Source: Bifidobacterium choloepi (GTDB lineage: Bacteria > Actinomycetota > Actinomycetes > Actinomycetales > Bifidobacteriaceae). Taken from it: DNA of 64,000 bases. Position numbers and translations under genes: made by a program. The notes under the pieces were generated by a model. The model did not search any database. It was given only the letters and a program-made list of their open reading frames with translations, and was not told the origin of the DNA. How positions within the stretch are numbered: position 1 is the stretch's first letter; each line of letters begins with the position of its first letter. Where the stretch lies: NCBI RefSeq assembly GCF_010667615.1, contig NZ_VYSG01000002.1, positions 186,001 through 250,000 of the forward strand. Direction: 5' to 3'. This document shows positions 36,987 through 46,158 of this stretch, piece by piece.

Positions 36987-37694
36987 ATGGCATCTGAAGA
37001 AGCGAAGTTTGTCGGCCGCGCCGAGCGGCTCGCCGGACCGTCCGGCATCGTCGGCTTCCAGCCGGCGGCCGCCCGCGCGGCGGCGTTCGGCCAGCCCGTC
37101 GACCGCTACGTCGTCCCGGAGTTCGAGGAGAAGACGCCGTACGGCTACAAGCGCCAGAATCCGTACACGCGCCTGTTCGAGGACCGCATCATCTTCCTTG
37201 GCGTCCAGGTCGACGACACGTCGGCCGACGACATCATGGCCCAGCTGCTCGTGCTCGAGAGCCTCGACCCGAACCGCGACGTCATGATGTACATCAACTC
37301 GCCGGGCGGCTCGATGACGGCGATGACGGCGATTTACGACACGATGCAGTACATCAAGCCCGACGTGCAGACGGTGTGCCTGGGCCAGGCGGCCTCGGCG
37401 GCGGCCATCCTGCTCGCGTCCGGCACGAAGGGCAAGCGCCTGATCCTGCCGAACGCCCGAGTGCTCATCCACCAGCCGGCCATCGACCAGGGCTTCGGCA
37501 AGGCGACCGAGATCGAGATCCAGGCCAAGGAAATGCTGCGCATGCGCGACTGGCTCGAGAAGACGCTCGCCGAGCACACCGGCCAGCCGATCGAGAAGAT
37601 CCGCAAGGACATTGAGGTTGACACGTTCCTGACGGCCCAGGAGGCCAAGGAATACGGCGTCGTCGACGAGGTGCTCGAGCACCGCGCCAAGTGA
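36987..37694 (+). CDS. clpP2: ATP-dependent Clp protease proteolytic subunit 2
   Basis: Second ClpP paralogue, 235 residues, nucleophile Ser137 (GQAASAA) and His in VLIHQPA. Compared with ClpP1 it has an N-terminal extension of about 35 residues (to FGQPVDRYVVPEF) that may be processed. ATG 36987 is used; GAAGGGGAG lies about 12 nt upstream, while the in-frame GTG at 36975 abuts that site too closely. The hairpin downstream separates it from clpX. Confidence 0.95.
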   Translation: MASEEAKFVGRAERLAGPSGIVGFQPAAARAAAFGQPVDRYVVPEFEEKTPYGYKRQNPYTRLFEDRIIFLGVQVDDTSADDIMAQLLVLESLDPNRDVMMYINSPGGSMTAMTAIYDTMQYIKPDVQTVCLGQAASAAAILLASGTKGKRLILPNARVLIHQPAIDQGFGKATEIEIQAKEMLRMRDWLEKTLAEHTGQPIEKIRKDIEVDTFLTAQEAKEYGVVDEVLEHRAK

Positions 37695-37763
37695 CGTGAC
37701 GCGGCCGTGCCGCGATGCCGCGCCGGCATGACGGCGTAGGATAGCACGGTTTCCCGCGCTTGC

Positions 37764-37809
37764 GACGGTCCGCGTCCCGGTGGCACATGCCGCCGGGACG
37801 CGGACCGTC
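37764..37809 (+). terminator. Hairpin after clpP1P2, abutting the clpX promoter
   Basis: A 22-bp stem (37764-37785 with 37788-37809, one T-G pair) closes a 2-nt loop. It ends 5 bp before the clpX -10 (TAGAAT, 37815-37820), so its right arm occupies the clpX -35 region. Confidence 0.8.
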
Positions 37810-37814
37810 CGTGT

Positions 37815-37820
37815 TAGAAT
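37815..37820 (+). promoter_or_regulatory. clpX -10 element
   Basis: TAGAAT, overlapping a GAATCGT motif (37817-37823). Predicted transcript start is about 26 nt before the clpX GTG. The -35 would lie inside the preceding hairpin. Confidence 0.5.
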
Positions 37821-37852
37821 CGTGGCAACTGCAACGCCGGGGGAGGTGAGCC

Positions 37853-39340
<1,488 letters not shown>

Positions 39341-39518
39341 AACGATTCCTCCGCCCGGGACCATTGCCTGTTCCGGCGGCGAAAACCGTTGGAATTCCGG
39401 CGAAACCAAGCCGAATGCCCCCGTTTCGACACGCCGCGATTTGGCCAAACCGGCAAACGGCGGTAACTTATACGAGTTGCTTCAAGCAAGCAAGAAATTG
39501 CAGCTTGACGGACAACAT
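39341..39518. other. Gap between clpX and first tRNA-Arg
   Basis: ACGATTC lies at 39342, directly behind the clpX stop. A possible tRNA promoter -10 (TATACG, within GTAACTTATACGAG near 39465-39475) is about 45 bp before the tRNA. No gene seen. Confidence 0.4.
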
Positions 39519-39592
39519 GCGCGAGTAGCCCAGCGGATTAGAGCAGCTGACTACGGATCAGCAGGTCGCAGGTTCGAATCCTGTCTCGCGCA
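39519..39592 (+). tRNA. tRNA-Arg (anticodon ACG), copy 1
   Basis: A 74-nt cloverleaf with acceptor stem GCGCGAG/CTCGCGC, anticodon stem GCTGA/TCAGC with loop CTACGGA (anticodon ACG), T arm with TTCGAAT loop and discriminator A. CCA is not encoded. It decodes CGN, mainly CGC/CGU after A34-to-inosine modification; CGC is very common here. Confidence 0.95.
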
Positions 39593-39649
39593 CTGGCCAC
39601 GGTTTCCGCCAAACCGCGAGTCGAGCACATGGCGGATGCAAGTGGTGTT

Positions 39650-39723
39650 GCGCGAGTAGCCCAGCGGATTAGAGCAGCTGACTACGGATCAGCAGGTCGC
39701 AGGTTCGAATCCTGTCTCGCGCA
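39650..39723 (+). tRNA. tRNA-Arg (anticodon ACG), copy 2
   Basis: Identical over all 74 nt to copy 1 and 57 bp downstream of it. The spacer and outer flanks are not shared, so the duplication is confined to the tRNA. A strong terminator follows, suggesting one transcript with both tRNAs. Confidence 0.95.
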
Positions 39724-39731
39724 CGGAACCG

Positions 39732-39763
39732 AAACCCCGGTCGCGAAAGCGGCCGGGGTTTTT
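39732..39763 (+). terminator. Intrinsic terminator of the tRNA pair
   Basis: A 13-bp stem (39732-39744 with 39749-39761, one T-G pair), GAAA tetraloop and a run of five T. Confidence 0.92.
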
Positions 39764-39974
39764 CGTTGCCGCGGTAGCTGCGCCGTCGGTGCAGCAGGCC
39801 CCCGAAGACGCGTCCGGATGGCATAATGGTGAACGTTTGGTCGCGGTTGGCCGCGGCCGGAATGACCGGGCTTGACCGGCTGTTGACGGTGGCGGTATTG
39901 ATTAGCGGTATCGATTTGCGTATTGACCGATCACGGCACCGGCGGCACGGCCGCCGACGAAGGGATGGACAGAC

Positions 39975-41399
39975 ATGGGCGAAAGCAGCAGCAACGGGGT
40001 GTGGGCGAAAATCCGGCACGTGGCCGCCTCCGACAGGATTTCCGGCCTGATCATGCTCGGGTTCGCGCTCGCCGGCCTCGTGCTCGCCAACCTGCCGGCC
40101 ACCTATCACTTCTTCGAGGAACTCTCCGAGTTTCACCTCGGCATCCCAGGCACCAACATCGACATGGGCCTGGGCCACTGGGCGCAGGACGGCCTGCTGA
40201 CGATCTTCTTCCTCGTCGTCGGCCTCGAGTTGCGCCAGGAACTGTCGACCGGCTCGCTCGCCAATCCGAAGGCCGCCGCCGTGCCGATGCTGTGCGCCGT
40301 CGGCGGCATGATCGTGCCGCCGGTCCTGTTCCTCGCCGTCATCGCGATCTTCTGCCACGTCGGCGCCGGCGACCCCGGCAGCCTGGTCATTGCGAACGGC
40401 TCGATGTTCAGCTTCGCGGACACGGCCCACGGCTGGGCCATCCCGACGGCCACCGACATCGCGTTCTCGCTCGCCGTCCTCGCCCTGTTCGCCAAGGCGC
40501 TGCCCGGCTCCATCCGCGCGTTCCTGATGACGCTCGCCACCGTCGACGACCTGCTCGCGATCATCTTGATCGCCGTGTTCTTCTCGTCGCTTAACGCCTG
40601 GTACTGGTTCCTCGGCATCGCCATCTGCGGCGTCGCCTGGTACTTCCTCGTCAGGATGAAGAAGGTGCCGTGGTTCGGCGTTGCCGTCATCGGCATCCTC
40701 GCGTGGGTCATGATGTACGAGGCCGGCGTCCATCCGACGCTCGCCGGCGTCCTCGTCGGCCTGCTGACGCCGGCGCGCGCCGTCTACGGCGAGCGCACGC
40801 CGCGCGCCGAGCGCTACGCCGAGAAGCTCCAGCCGTTCTCGGCGCTGCTCGCGCTGCCGATCTTCGCGTTCTTCGCGACCGGCGTCCACTTCGACGAGAT
40901 CTCGCTGATGCTGTTCGTCTCGCCGGTCGTGATTGGCATCATCGTCGCGCTCGTTGTCGGCAAGCCGCTGGGCATCATGATCACGGCGTGGCTCGCCACG
41001 CATGCCGGCGGCCTGAAGATGCCGAAGGGCCTGCGCGTGCGGGACATGTTCCCGGCGGCCTGCGCCTGCGGCATCGGCTTCACCGTCTCGTTCCTCATCG
41101 CCTCGCTCGCGTACTCGAACGCCGAGCTGTCGGCGGAGGGCCGCTTCGGCGTGCTGCTCGCGTCGCTGCTCGCCGCCGCGATCTCCGGCGTGCTGCTGAG
41201 CCGTCAGTCGGCGAGGTTCGCGAAGCTCCATCCGGCGCTCGAGGCCGGGGAGGAAGCCCTCGATTCCGGTGCCGGCGAAACCGCCACCACGCTCTCCGAT
41301 GGTACGGTGGTGGTCAGTCAGACAATGAAGGGACTGCATCACCATGGCCAGAATGGAACCTCCGAGGGTGCCGGGCAGGCATCCGGCAGCCAACGCTAA
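39975..41399 (+). CDS. nhaA: Na+/H+ antiporter NhaA
   Basis: Sodium/proton antiporter of 474 residues. The functional aspartates are present as Asp161 (PTATDIAF) and Asp191-Asp192 (TVDDLL), with the same spacing as Asp133 and Asp163-164 of E. coli NhaA. About twelve helices are followed by a hydrophilic tail of about 45 residues (from near 430). ATG 39975 has AAGGGA 11 nt upstream. TTGACC (39872) with TATTGA (39896) is a possible promoter. The coding end overlaps the next gene by 56 nt. Confidence 0.94.
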   Translation: MGESSSNGVWAKIRHVAASDRISGLIMLGFALAGLVLANLPATYHFFEELSEFHLGIPGTNIDMGLGHWAQDGLLTIFFLVVGLELRQELSTGSLANPKAAAVPMLCAVGGMIVPPVLFLAVIAIFCHVGAGDPGSLVIANGSMFSFADTAHGWAIPTATDIAFSLAVLALFAKALPGSIRAFLMTLATVDDLLAIILIAVFFSSLNAWYWFLGIAICGVAWYFLVRMKKVPWFGVAVIGILAWVMMYEAGVHPTLAGVLVGLLTPARAVYGERTPRAERYAEKLQPFSALLALPIFAFFATGVHFDEISLMLFVSPVVIGIIVALVVGKPLGIMITAWLATHAGGLKMPKGLRVRDMFPAACACGIGFTVSFLIASLAYSNAELSAEGRFGVLLASLLAAAISGVLLSRQSARFAKLHPALEAGEEALDSGAGETATTLSDGTVVVSQTMKGLHHHGQNGTSEGAGQASGSQR

Positions 41400-42204
41400 T
41401 TTCGTGAACGCCTCGTCCGCCGGCGGTTCCGCCGGCGATACGGACGATTCGTCCGTCATGCCGCCGAACCCGCAGGTCGAGTCGCCGCTCGGCGAGACCT
41501 ACCACCGCGGCCCGGTCATCCTGCGCGGCAACCTGGTGCCGGAGAAATCGAGCACCGAACAGCTGCTCGAGAAGGACGAATCCGACTGGCTGCACCACGA
41601 TCCGTGGCGCGTGCTGCGCATCCAGGCCGAGTTCGTCGACGGCTTCGGCGCGCTCGCCGAGCTCGGTCCGGCCGTCTCGGTCTTCGGCTCGGCGAGGATC
41701 AAGCCGGACGAACCGTCCTACCGGTCCGCCTACGACATGGGCCGCAAGATCGCCGGCCGCAAGATCGCCGTCATCACCGGCGGCGGCCCCGGCATCATGG
41801 AAGCCGCCAACCGTGGCGCCGCGGAAGCCGGCGGCAAGTCGGTGGGCCTCGGCATCGAGCTGCCGCACGAGCAGGGCATCAACGAGTGGGTCAACCTCGG
41901 CATGACGTTCCGCTATTTCTTCGTGCGCAAGACGATGTTCGTCAAGTACGCGAACGGCGTCATCATCTGCCCCGGCGGCTTCGGCACGCTCGACGAGACG
42001 TTCGAGCTGCTCACGCTCGTCCAGACGCACAAGGTCGCGTCGATGCCGGTCGTGCTGTTCGACAGCGAATACTGGAAGGGCCTGTTCGACTGGATCAACG
42101 GTCCGGTGAGCGAACACGGCATGATTTCCGAATTCGATCCGAGCCTCGTGACGATCACCGACGACGTCGACGAGGCCGTCGACGTCGCGACGAGCGCGAT
42201 CTAG
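41344..42204 (+). CDS. LOG-family protein (TIGR00730, cytokinin riboside monophosphate phosphoribohydrolase-like)
   Basis: Rossmann-fold LOG-family protein of 286 residues. Signatures: SVFGSARI, ITGGGPGIMEAAN and the catalytic PGGFGTLDE. An N-terminal extension of about 75 polar residues precedes the fold and carries an ACGATTC motif. Bacterial members hydrolyse nucleoside 5'-monophosphates to base and ribose phosphate; older annotations as lysine decarboxylase are wrong. ATG 41344 lies inside the nhaA 3' end with GAAGGGA 10 nt upstream. If a later start were used, the overlap would vanish. Confidence 0.9.
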   Translation: MARMEPPRVPGRHPAANANFVNASSAGGSAGDTDDSSVMPPNPQVESPLGETYHRGPVILRGNLVPEKSSTEQLLEKDESDWLHHDPWRVLRIQAEFVDGFGALAELGPAVSVFGSARIKPDEPSYRSAYDMGRKIAGRKIAVITGGGPGIMEAANRGAAEAGGKSVGLGIELPHEQGINEWVNLGMTFRYFFVRKTMFVKYANGVIICPGGFGTLDETFELLTLVQTHKVASMPVVLFDSEYWKGLFDWINGPVSEHGMISEFDPSLVTITDDVDEAVDVATSAI

Positions 42205-42227
42205 GAGTCACCGGCCGGCGCGTTTTG

Positions 42228-42233
42228 TATAAT
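42228..42233 (+). promoter_or_regulatory. -10 element of leaderless sdhA-type gene
   Basis: Consensus TATAAT ends 7 nt before ATG 42241. An in-frame ATG at 42232 overlaps the hexamer and cannot be within the transcript if this is the -10. Confidence 0.6.
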
Positions 42234-42240
42234 GGCCCGC

Positions 42241-44232
42241 ATGAGTCCGAACACAGTCGAAGAGATGTACGATGCCGTGATCATCGGCGCGGGCGCCGCG
42301 GGCCTGTCGGCGGCACTGGGGTTCTATCGCAGCGAGGCGGTGAACGAGCTGAGGGAGCGGGGCGTCGAGCCGAAGGTGCTCGTCATCTCGAAGCTCCAGC
42401 CGCTGCGCAGCCATACCGGATCGGCCGAGGGCGGCATTGCCGCGAGCCTCGGGAACATCGAGCCCGACGAATGGCAGTGGCACTACTACGACACCGTCAA
42501 GGGCGGCGACTATCTCGTCGACCAGCCGGCCGCGAAGCTGCTCGCGCAGTACGCGCCGGAAACTGTCGTCAACCTCGAGCGTTCCGGCGTCGCGTTCTCG
42601 CGCACCGCCGACGGCCATATCGCCCAGCGCCGCTTCGGCGGCCACACGAAGGATTATGGCGGGGAACCGATGGAGCGCGCCGCCTACGCCGCCGACCGCA
42701 TCGGCCACCAGATCCTGATGACGCTGTGGCAGCAGTGCGTCAACTACGGCGTCCAGTTCGCCGAGGAATGGTACGTTTCCGACCTGGTTCTCGACGACTG
42801 GCACGATTCGCGCGCCGCTGCCGCCACCGAATCCACGGCCGAATCGTCCTCCGGCAGCGGGGAACGCAGGGTCGAGGGCGTCGTCGCGTTCGACACCCAC
42901 ACCGGCAAGACACATGCCGTCCACGCCCGCAACGTGCTGATCGCGACCGGCGGCGCCGGCCGGCTGTTCCACACGACGTCGAATTCCTACGACCTGACCG
43001 GCGACGGCATGGCGCTCGCGCTGGACGCCGGCCTGCAGGTCGAGGACGTCGAATTCGTCCAGTTCCATCCGACCGGCCTGGCCCACACCGGCATCCTGCT
43101 GTCGGAAGCGAGCCGCGCCGAGGGCGGCATCCTGCGCAACGGCGACGGCAAGGCGTTCATGGCCGACTACGCGCCCGAGCACCGCGACCTCGCCGCCCGC
43201 GACGTCGTCAGCCGCGCCATCCGCGCCGAAGTCGACGCGGGCCGCGGCGTCGCCGACCCGAAGGACCCCGACGGTCCGAAGGACTGCGTCTGGCTCGACA
43301 TGACCGGCATCGACCCGGAACACATGCGCGAAGTGCTGCCGCAGGTCCTCGAGACGATCGAGATGTACGGCGGCCTCGACCCGACGCGCGACTGGGTGCC
43401 AGTCAAGCCGACGGCCCACTACACGATGGGCGGCATCCCGATCACCGTGGACGGCCAGGTCTACACCGTGACCGGCGACGGGGACGGCGTCAGGACGTCG
43501 CCCGTCACCGGCCTGTACGCGGCCGGCGAATGCTCGTGCGTCTCCGTCCACGGCGCCAACCGCCTCGGCGGCAACTCGCTGCTCGACGCCTGCCTGTTCG
43601 GCACGCGCGCCGGCCACACGATCGCCGCCAATGTCCTCGCCGACCCCGTCGACAACCCGATGGCCGACGACGGCGCCGACACCGGAGACGACACCGACCC
43701 CGTGCGGGAAGCCGCCGACGCCCGCGCCGACGACGTCAGGGCGCTGCTCGGCACCGTCACGCCGGGACCGGAGAACGAAACCGCCGGCGAGGACGACAAC
43801 GTCGACAACATGGGCGGGACCGCCGCGGAAGAATCGTCCGACGCCAACGCCTACCAGGTCATGGACCGGCTCGGCGCCGTCATGGACGCGGCGCTCGCCG
43901 TCATCACCGACGGCGACAAGATCGACCGCGCGCTCGCCGAAGTCGGCGAGCTGCGCGAACAGGCCGCCGCGCTGGCGTCGCACATGGACGCCGCCGCGTT
44001 CAACCAGGAAATCACGGCGATCTGGGAGACGCGCCACCTGATCGAGCTGGCGACGGCCGTGCTCGAGGCGACGGCCGCGCGGCACGAGTCGCGCGGATCG
44101 CTCTACCGCACCGACTATCCGAAGCGCGACGACGGGCATTTCCTGGCCCACTCGATGACCGGTCGCGACGGCGACGTCGACTGGAAGCCGGTCGAGATCG
44201 TCGACATCGAGCCGCGACAGCGGGCGTACTGA
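42241..44232 (+). CDS. sdhA: Succinate dehydrogenase/fumarate reductase flavoprotein subunit
   Basis: FAD enzyme interconverting succinate and fumarate; in a fermenter fumarate reduction is the more likely direction. 663 residues from ATG 42241. Visible: N-terminal GAGAAGLSAA dinucleotide motif, RSHTGSAEGG with His58 for covalent FAD, QFHPTGL, the capping domain, RDVVSRAI, HYTMGGI and GANRLGGNSLLDA. Two variable inserts (near residues 188-206 and 475-540) contain GAATCGT/ACGATTC motifs. It is followed by the iron-sulfur gene but by no cytochrome or anchor subunit. Confidence 0.92.
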   Translation: MSPNTVEEMYDAVIIGAGAAGLSAALGFYRSEAVNELRERGVEPKVLVISKLQPLRSHTGSAEGGIAASLGNIEPDEWQWHYYDTVKGGDYLVDQPAAKLLAQYAPETVVNLERSGVAFSRTADGHIAQRRFGGHTKDYGGEPMERAAYAADRIGHQILMTLWQQCVNYGVQFAEEWYVSDLVLDDWHDSRAAAATESTAESSSGSGERRVEGVVAFDTHTGKTHAVHARNVLIATGGAGRLFHTTSNSYDLTGDGMALALDAGLQVEDVEFVQFHPTGLAHTGILLSEASRAEGGILRNGDGKAFMADYAPEHRDLAARDVVSRAIRAEVDAGRGVADPKDPDGPKDCVWLDMTGIDPEHMREVLPQVLETIEMYGGLDPTRDWVPVKPTAHYTMGGIPITVDGQVYTVTGDGDGVRTSPVTGLYAAGECSCVSVHGANRLGGNSLLDACLFGTRAGHTIAANVLADPVDNPMADDGADTGDDTDPVREAADARADDVRALLGTVTPGPENETAGEDDNVDNMGGTAAEESSDANAYQVMDRLGAVMDAALAVITDGDKIDRALAEVGELREQAAALASHMDAAAFNQEITAIWETRHLIELATAVLEATAARHESRGSLYRTDYPKRDDGHFLAHSMTGRDGDVDWKPVEIVDIEPRQRAY

Positions 44233-44258
44233 CGGCGCGGAGGACGGCCGTATATAAT
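44229..44258 (+). promoter_or_regulatory. Promoter of sdhB-type gene
   Basis: CTGACG (44229-44234, overlapping the sdhA stop), 18 bp, TATAAT (44253-44258). A GGAAAGG ribosome site (44280-44286) precedes ATG 44294, so the iron-sulfur gene can be expressed independently. Confidence 0.6.
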
Positions 44259-44293
44259 GGGTTCCTTGGTTCGATCAATGGAAAGGCCAGACG

Positions 44294-45268
44294 ATGAGTG
44301 ACGAGCGAAGCGACAAGGCGACCGTGACGCTGCGCGTGGCGAGATTCCAGCCGAAGGCCGAGCGCGAGCGTCCGGCGAGGGCCGGGCGTCGCGAGCGCGG
44401 CGGCTCGCCGTTCGGCGGCCGGCGCGGCTCGTCGTCGCCGTTCGGCGGCGCCAAGCGCGTGCGCGGCAGGCAGTGGACGCAGGACTACCGGCTCGAGCTG
44501 TCGCCGGAGACGACGCTGCTCGACGCGCTGCTGACCGTCAAGCGCACCGTCGACCCGTCGCTCGCGTTCCGCTACTCGTGCGGCCATGGCATGTGCGGTT
44601 CCGACGCCGTCGCCGTCAACGGCACGCCGACGCTGCTGTGCACGGCGAAGATCCGCGACGTCGCCAAGCTGCCGTCGAGTTTCCCGGGCGCCGACGACGA
44701 GGGCTTCCGCAAGACCGGCGTGCCGGCCGTCGTCGAGACCGACGCCGACAGCGTCACAGGCAACCCCGCCGGCGACGCCGACGGTCCGCTCGATCTCGGC
44801 GTCGTCGAGATCGCGCCGCTGCCGGGCTTCGCCGTGCTGCGCGACCTCGTCGTCGACATCGACAAGATGCTCGACCAGCTGCGCAAGCTCAAGCCGTACC
44901 TCATCGCCGACGGCGTGCTCGCGACGACCGTCGACGGCAAGGTCGACGTCTTCGAATACCTGCAGCGACCCGAACAGCTGAAGAAATACGAACAGCTGAC
45001 GAACTGCATCCTGTGCGGCGTGTGCGAGGGCGCCTGCCCGGTGTATTCCGGCGGCGAGGCGTTCGTCGGTCCGGCCGCGCTGATCAACGAGAGCCGGTTC
45101 GTTAACGATTCGCGCGACTACGAGCACGACGGGCGACTCGACATGATCGACACGGCCGACGGCATCCAGGCCTGCCAGTCGGTGCGCGCATGCTCGCGGC
45201 CATGCCCGAAGGGCATCGACGTCGGCGAGGAAATCTGGCAGCTCATCGCGCAGGTGCGGGAACGCTAG
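44294..45268 (+). CDS. sdhB: Succinate dehydrogenase/fumarate reductase iron-sulfur subunit
   Basis: Electron-transfer subunit of 324 residues. The [2Fe-2S] ligands are Cys96, Cys101, Asp104 and Cys116, the same spacing and the same aspartate substitution as E. coli SdhB (Cys55, Cys60, Asp63, Cys75). The second half has CILCGVCEGACPVYSGG and ACQSVRACSRPCPKGID for the [4Fe-4S] and [3Fe-4S] centres. An Arg/Gly/Ser-rich extension of about 55 residues precedes the ferredoxin fold, and an insert of about 20 residues separates the two cluster domains. No SdhC/SdhD gene follows. Confidence 0.92.
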   Translation: MSDERSDKATVTLRVARFQPKAERERPARAGRRERGGSPFGGRRGSSSPFGGAKRVRGRQWTQDYRLELSPETTLLDALLTVKRTVDPSLAFRYSCGHGMCGSDAVAVNGTPTLLCTAKIRDVAKLPSSFPGADDEGFRKTGVPAVVETDADSVTGNPAGDADGPLDLGVVEIAPLPGFAVLRDLVVDIDKMLDQLRKLKPYLIADGVLATTVDGKVDVFEYLQRPEQLKKYEQLTNCILCGVCEGACPVYSGGEAFVGPAALINESRFVNDSRDYEHDGRLDMIDTADGIQACQSVRACSRPCPKGIDVGEEIWQLIAQVRER

Positions 45269-45342
45269 GCCATCCACCACGACAGTTGGGCGCGGCCGGC
45301 CGCCACAGTCGACGGCCGGCGGCGCCCGGGGACAGACGAGAC

Positions 45343-46071
45343 ATGAATAAAGAGTCGTTCATCAATCACGCGAAGGCGTGGGAATTCACCGAAGGTCACG
45401 AGCGGGACCGCGAATCCGGCATCGTCGCCGAGGCGCGCACGCGCGCCGCCGAAGCCGGCCTGCCGCAGTCCTCCGCCGCGCAGGGCGCGATGGTCGACAC
45501 GCTGCTGGCGCTCGTCGGCGCGTCGTCGGCGATCGTCGTCGGCACCGACGTCCTCGTCGAGACGGCGCAGATCATCGAGGGCTTCGAACGATTCTCGCCG
45601 TCGGCGTCGCTGCACGGCACGATCGGCGTCACCGGCCCGCACAGCTCGGTCGCGCGCGTGACGACGGTCGACTCTTCGCCGCAGGGCATCGCCGAGGTGC
45701 GCCGCTTCTTCAACGCCGTCGGCAACCGCACGTCGGCAATCCTGCGCGCCGTCAACGCCGATCCGCGCGTCTACCTGACGCGTCTCAACGCCGACGACTA
45801 CGACCTCCTCCTCGTCTCCGGCGATCCGGACAACTACACTGCCTCGTTCGCGGCGGCCCCGCGCCTGCTGCACCGCGGCGGCGTGCTTGTCTTCACCGAC
45901 GTGCTCGCGATGGGCGACGACGCGTCGAGCGAAGGCGTCGTCAACGCCGCCGACCGGTCGGCGAAGGCCGTCGCGATGCGTGCGCTGCTCGACGCCGTCG
46001 AGGACGACGAACGCTTCTCGACCGCCCTGCTGCCCGTCGGCAGCGGCATCCTCGTCGCCGCGCTGCGCTAG
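45343..46071 (+). CDS. O-methyltransferase family 3-like SAM-dependent methyltransferase
   Basis: Predicted class I methyltransferase of 242 residues resembling the actinobacterial O-methyltransferases near sigE (Rv1220c type). Visible features: AEARTRAAEAGLPQSSAAQGAM before the Rossmann core, VTTVDSSPQGIAEVRRFF as the acidic-strand/motif region, YDLLLVSGDPDNY, and LLHRGGVLVFTDVLAMG. The glycine-rich motif I is weak (ALVGASSAIVVGTDVLVE), so activity needs care. ATG 45343 lacks a strong ribosome site. Substrate unknown. Confidence 0.78.
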   Translation: MNKESFINHAKAWEFTEGHERDRESGIVAEARTRAAEAGLPQSSAAQGAMVDTLLALVGASSAIVVGTDVLVETAQIIEGFERFSPSASLHGTIGVTGPHSSVARVTTVDSSPQGIAEVRRFFNAVGNRTSAILRAVNADPRVYLTRLNADDYDLLLVSGDPDNYTASFAAAPRLLHRGGVLVFTDVLAMGDDASSEGVVNAADRSAKAVAMRALLDAVEDDERFSTALLPVGSGILVAALR

Positions 46072-46099
46072 GCGACAGTTTTCCGGTCCCTTTTCAGAT

Positions 46100-46128
46100 G
46101 CGAACCCGGGCCGATGGCCCGGGTTCGC
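46100..46128. terminator. Bidirectional hairpin between methyltransferase and dprA
   Basis: A perfect 13-bp stem (46100-46112 with 46116-46128) with a 3-nt loop, between two convergent genes. The apex ACCCGGGCC/GGCCCGGGT matches that of several other hairpins here. Confidence 0.8.
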
Positions 46129-46158
46129 GACGTCGGCGGGAGCCCGAAACGGACAATC

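Noticed and set aside
39519..39723. Phage attachment site in the duplicated tRNA
   Set aside because: Both copies are full and identical, only 57 bp apart, with no integrase or foreign DNA between them.
42232..42240. Upstream in-frame ATG for sdhA
   Set aside because: It overlaps the TATAAT hexamer, so it would lie outside the transcript; ATG 42241 is better.
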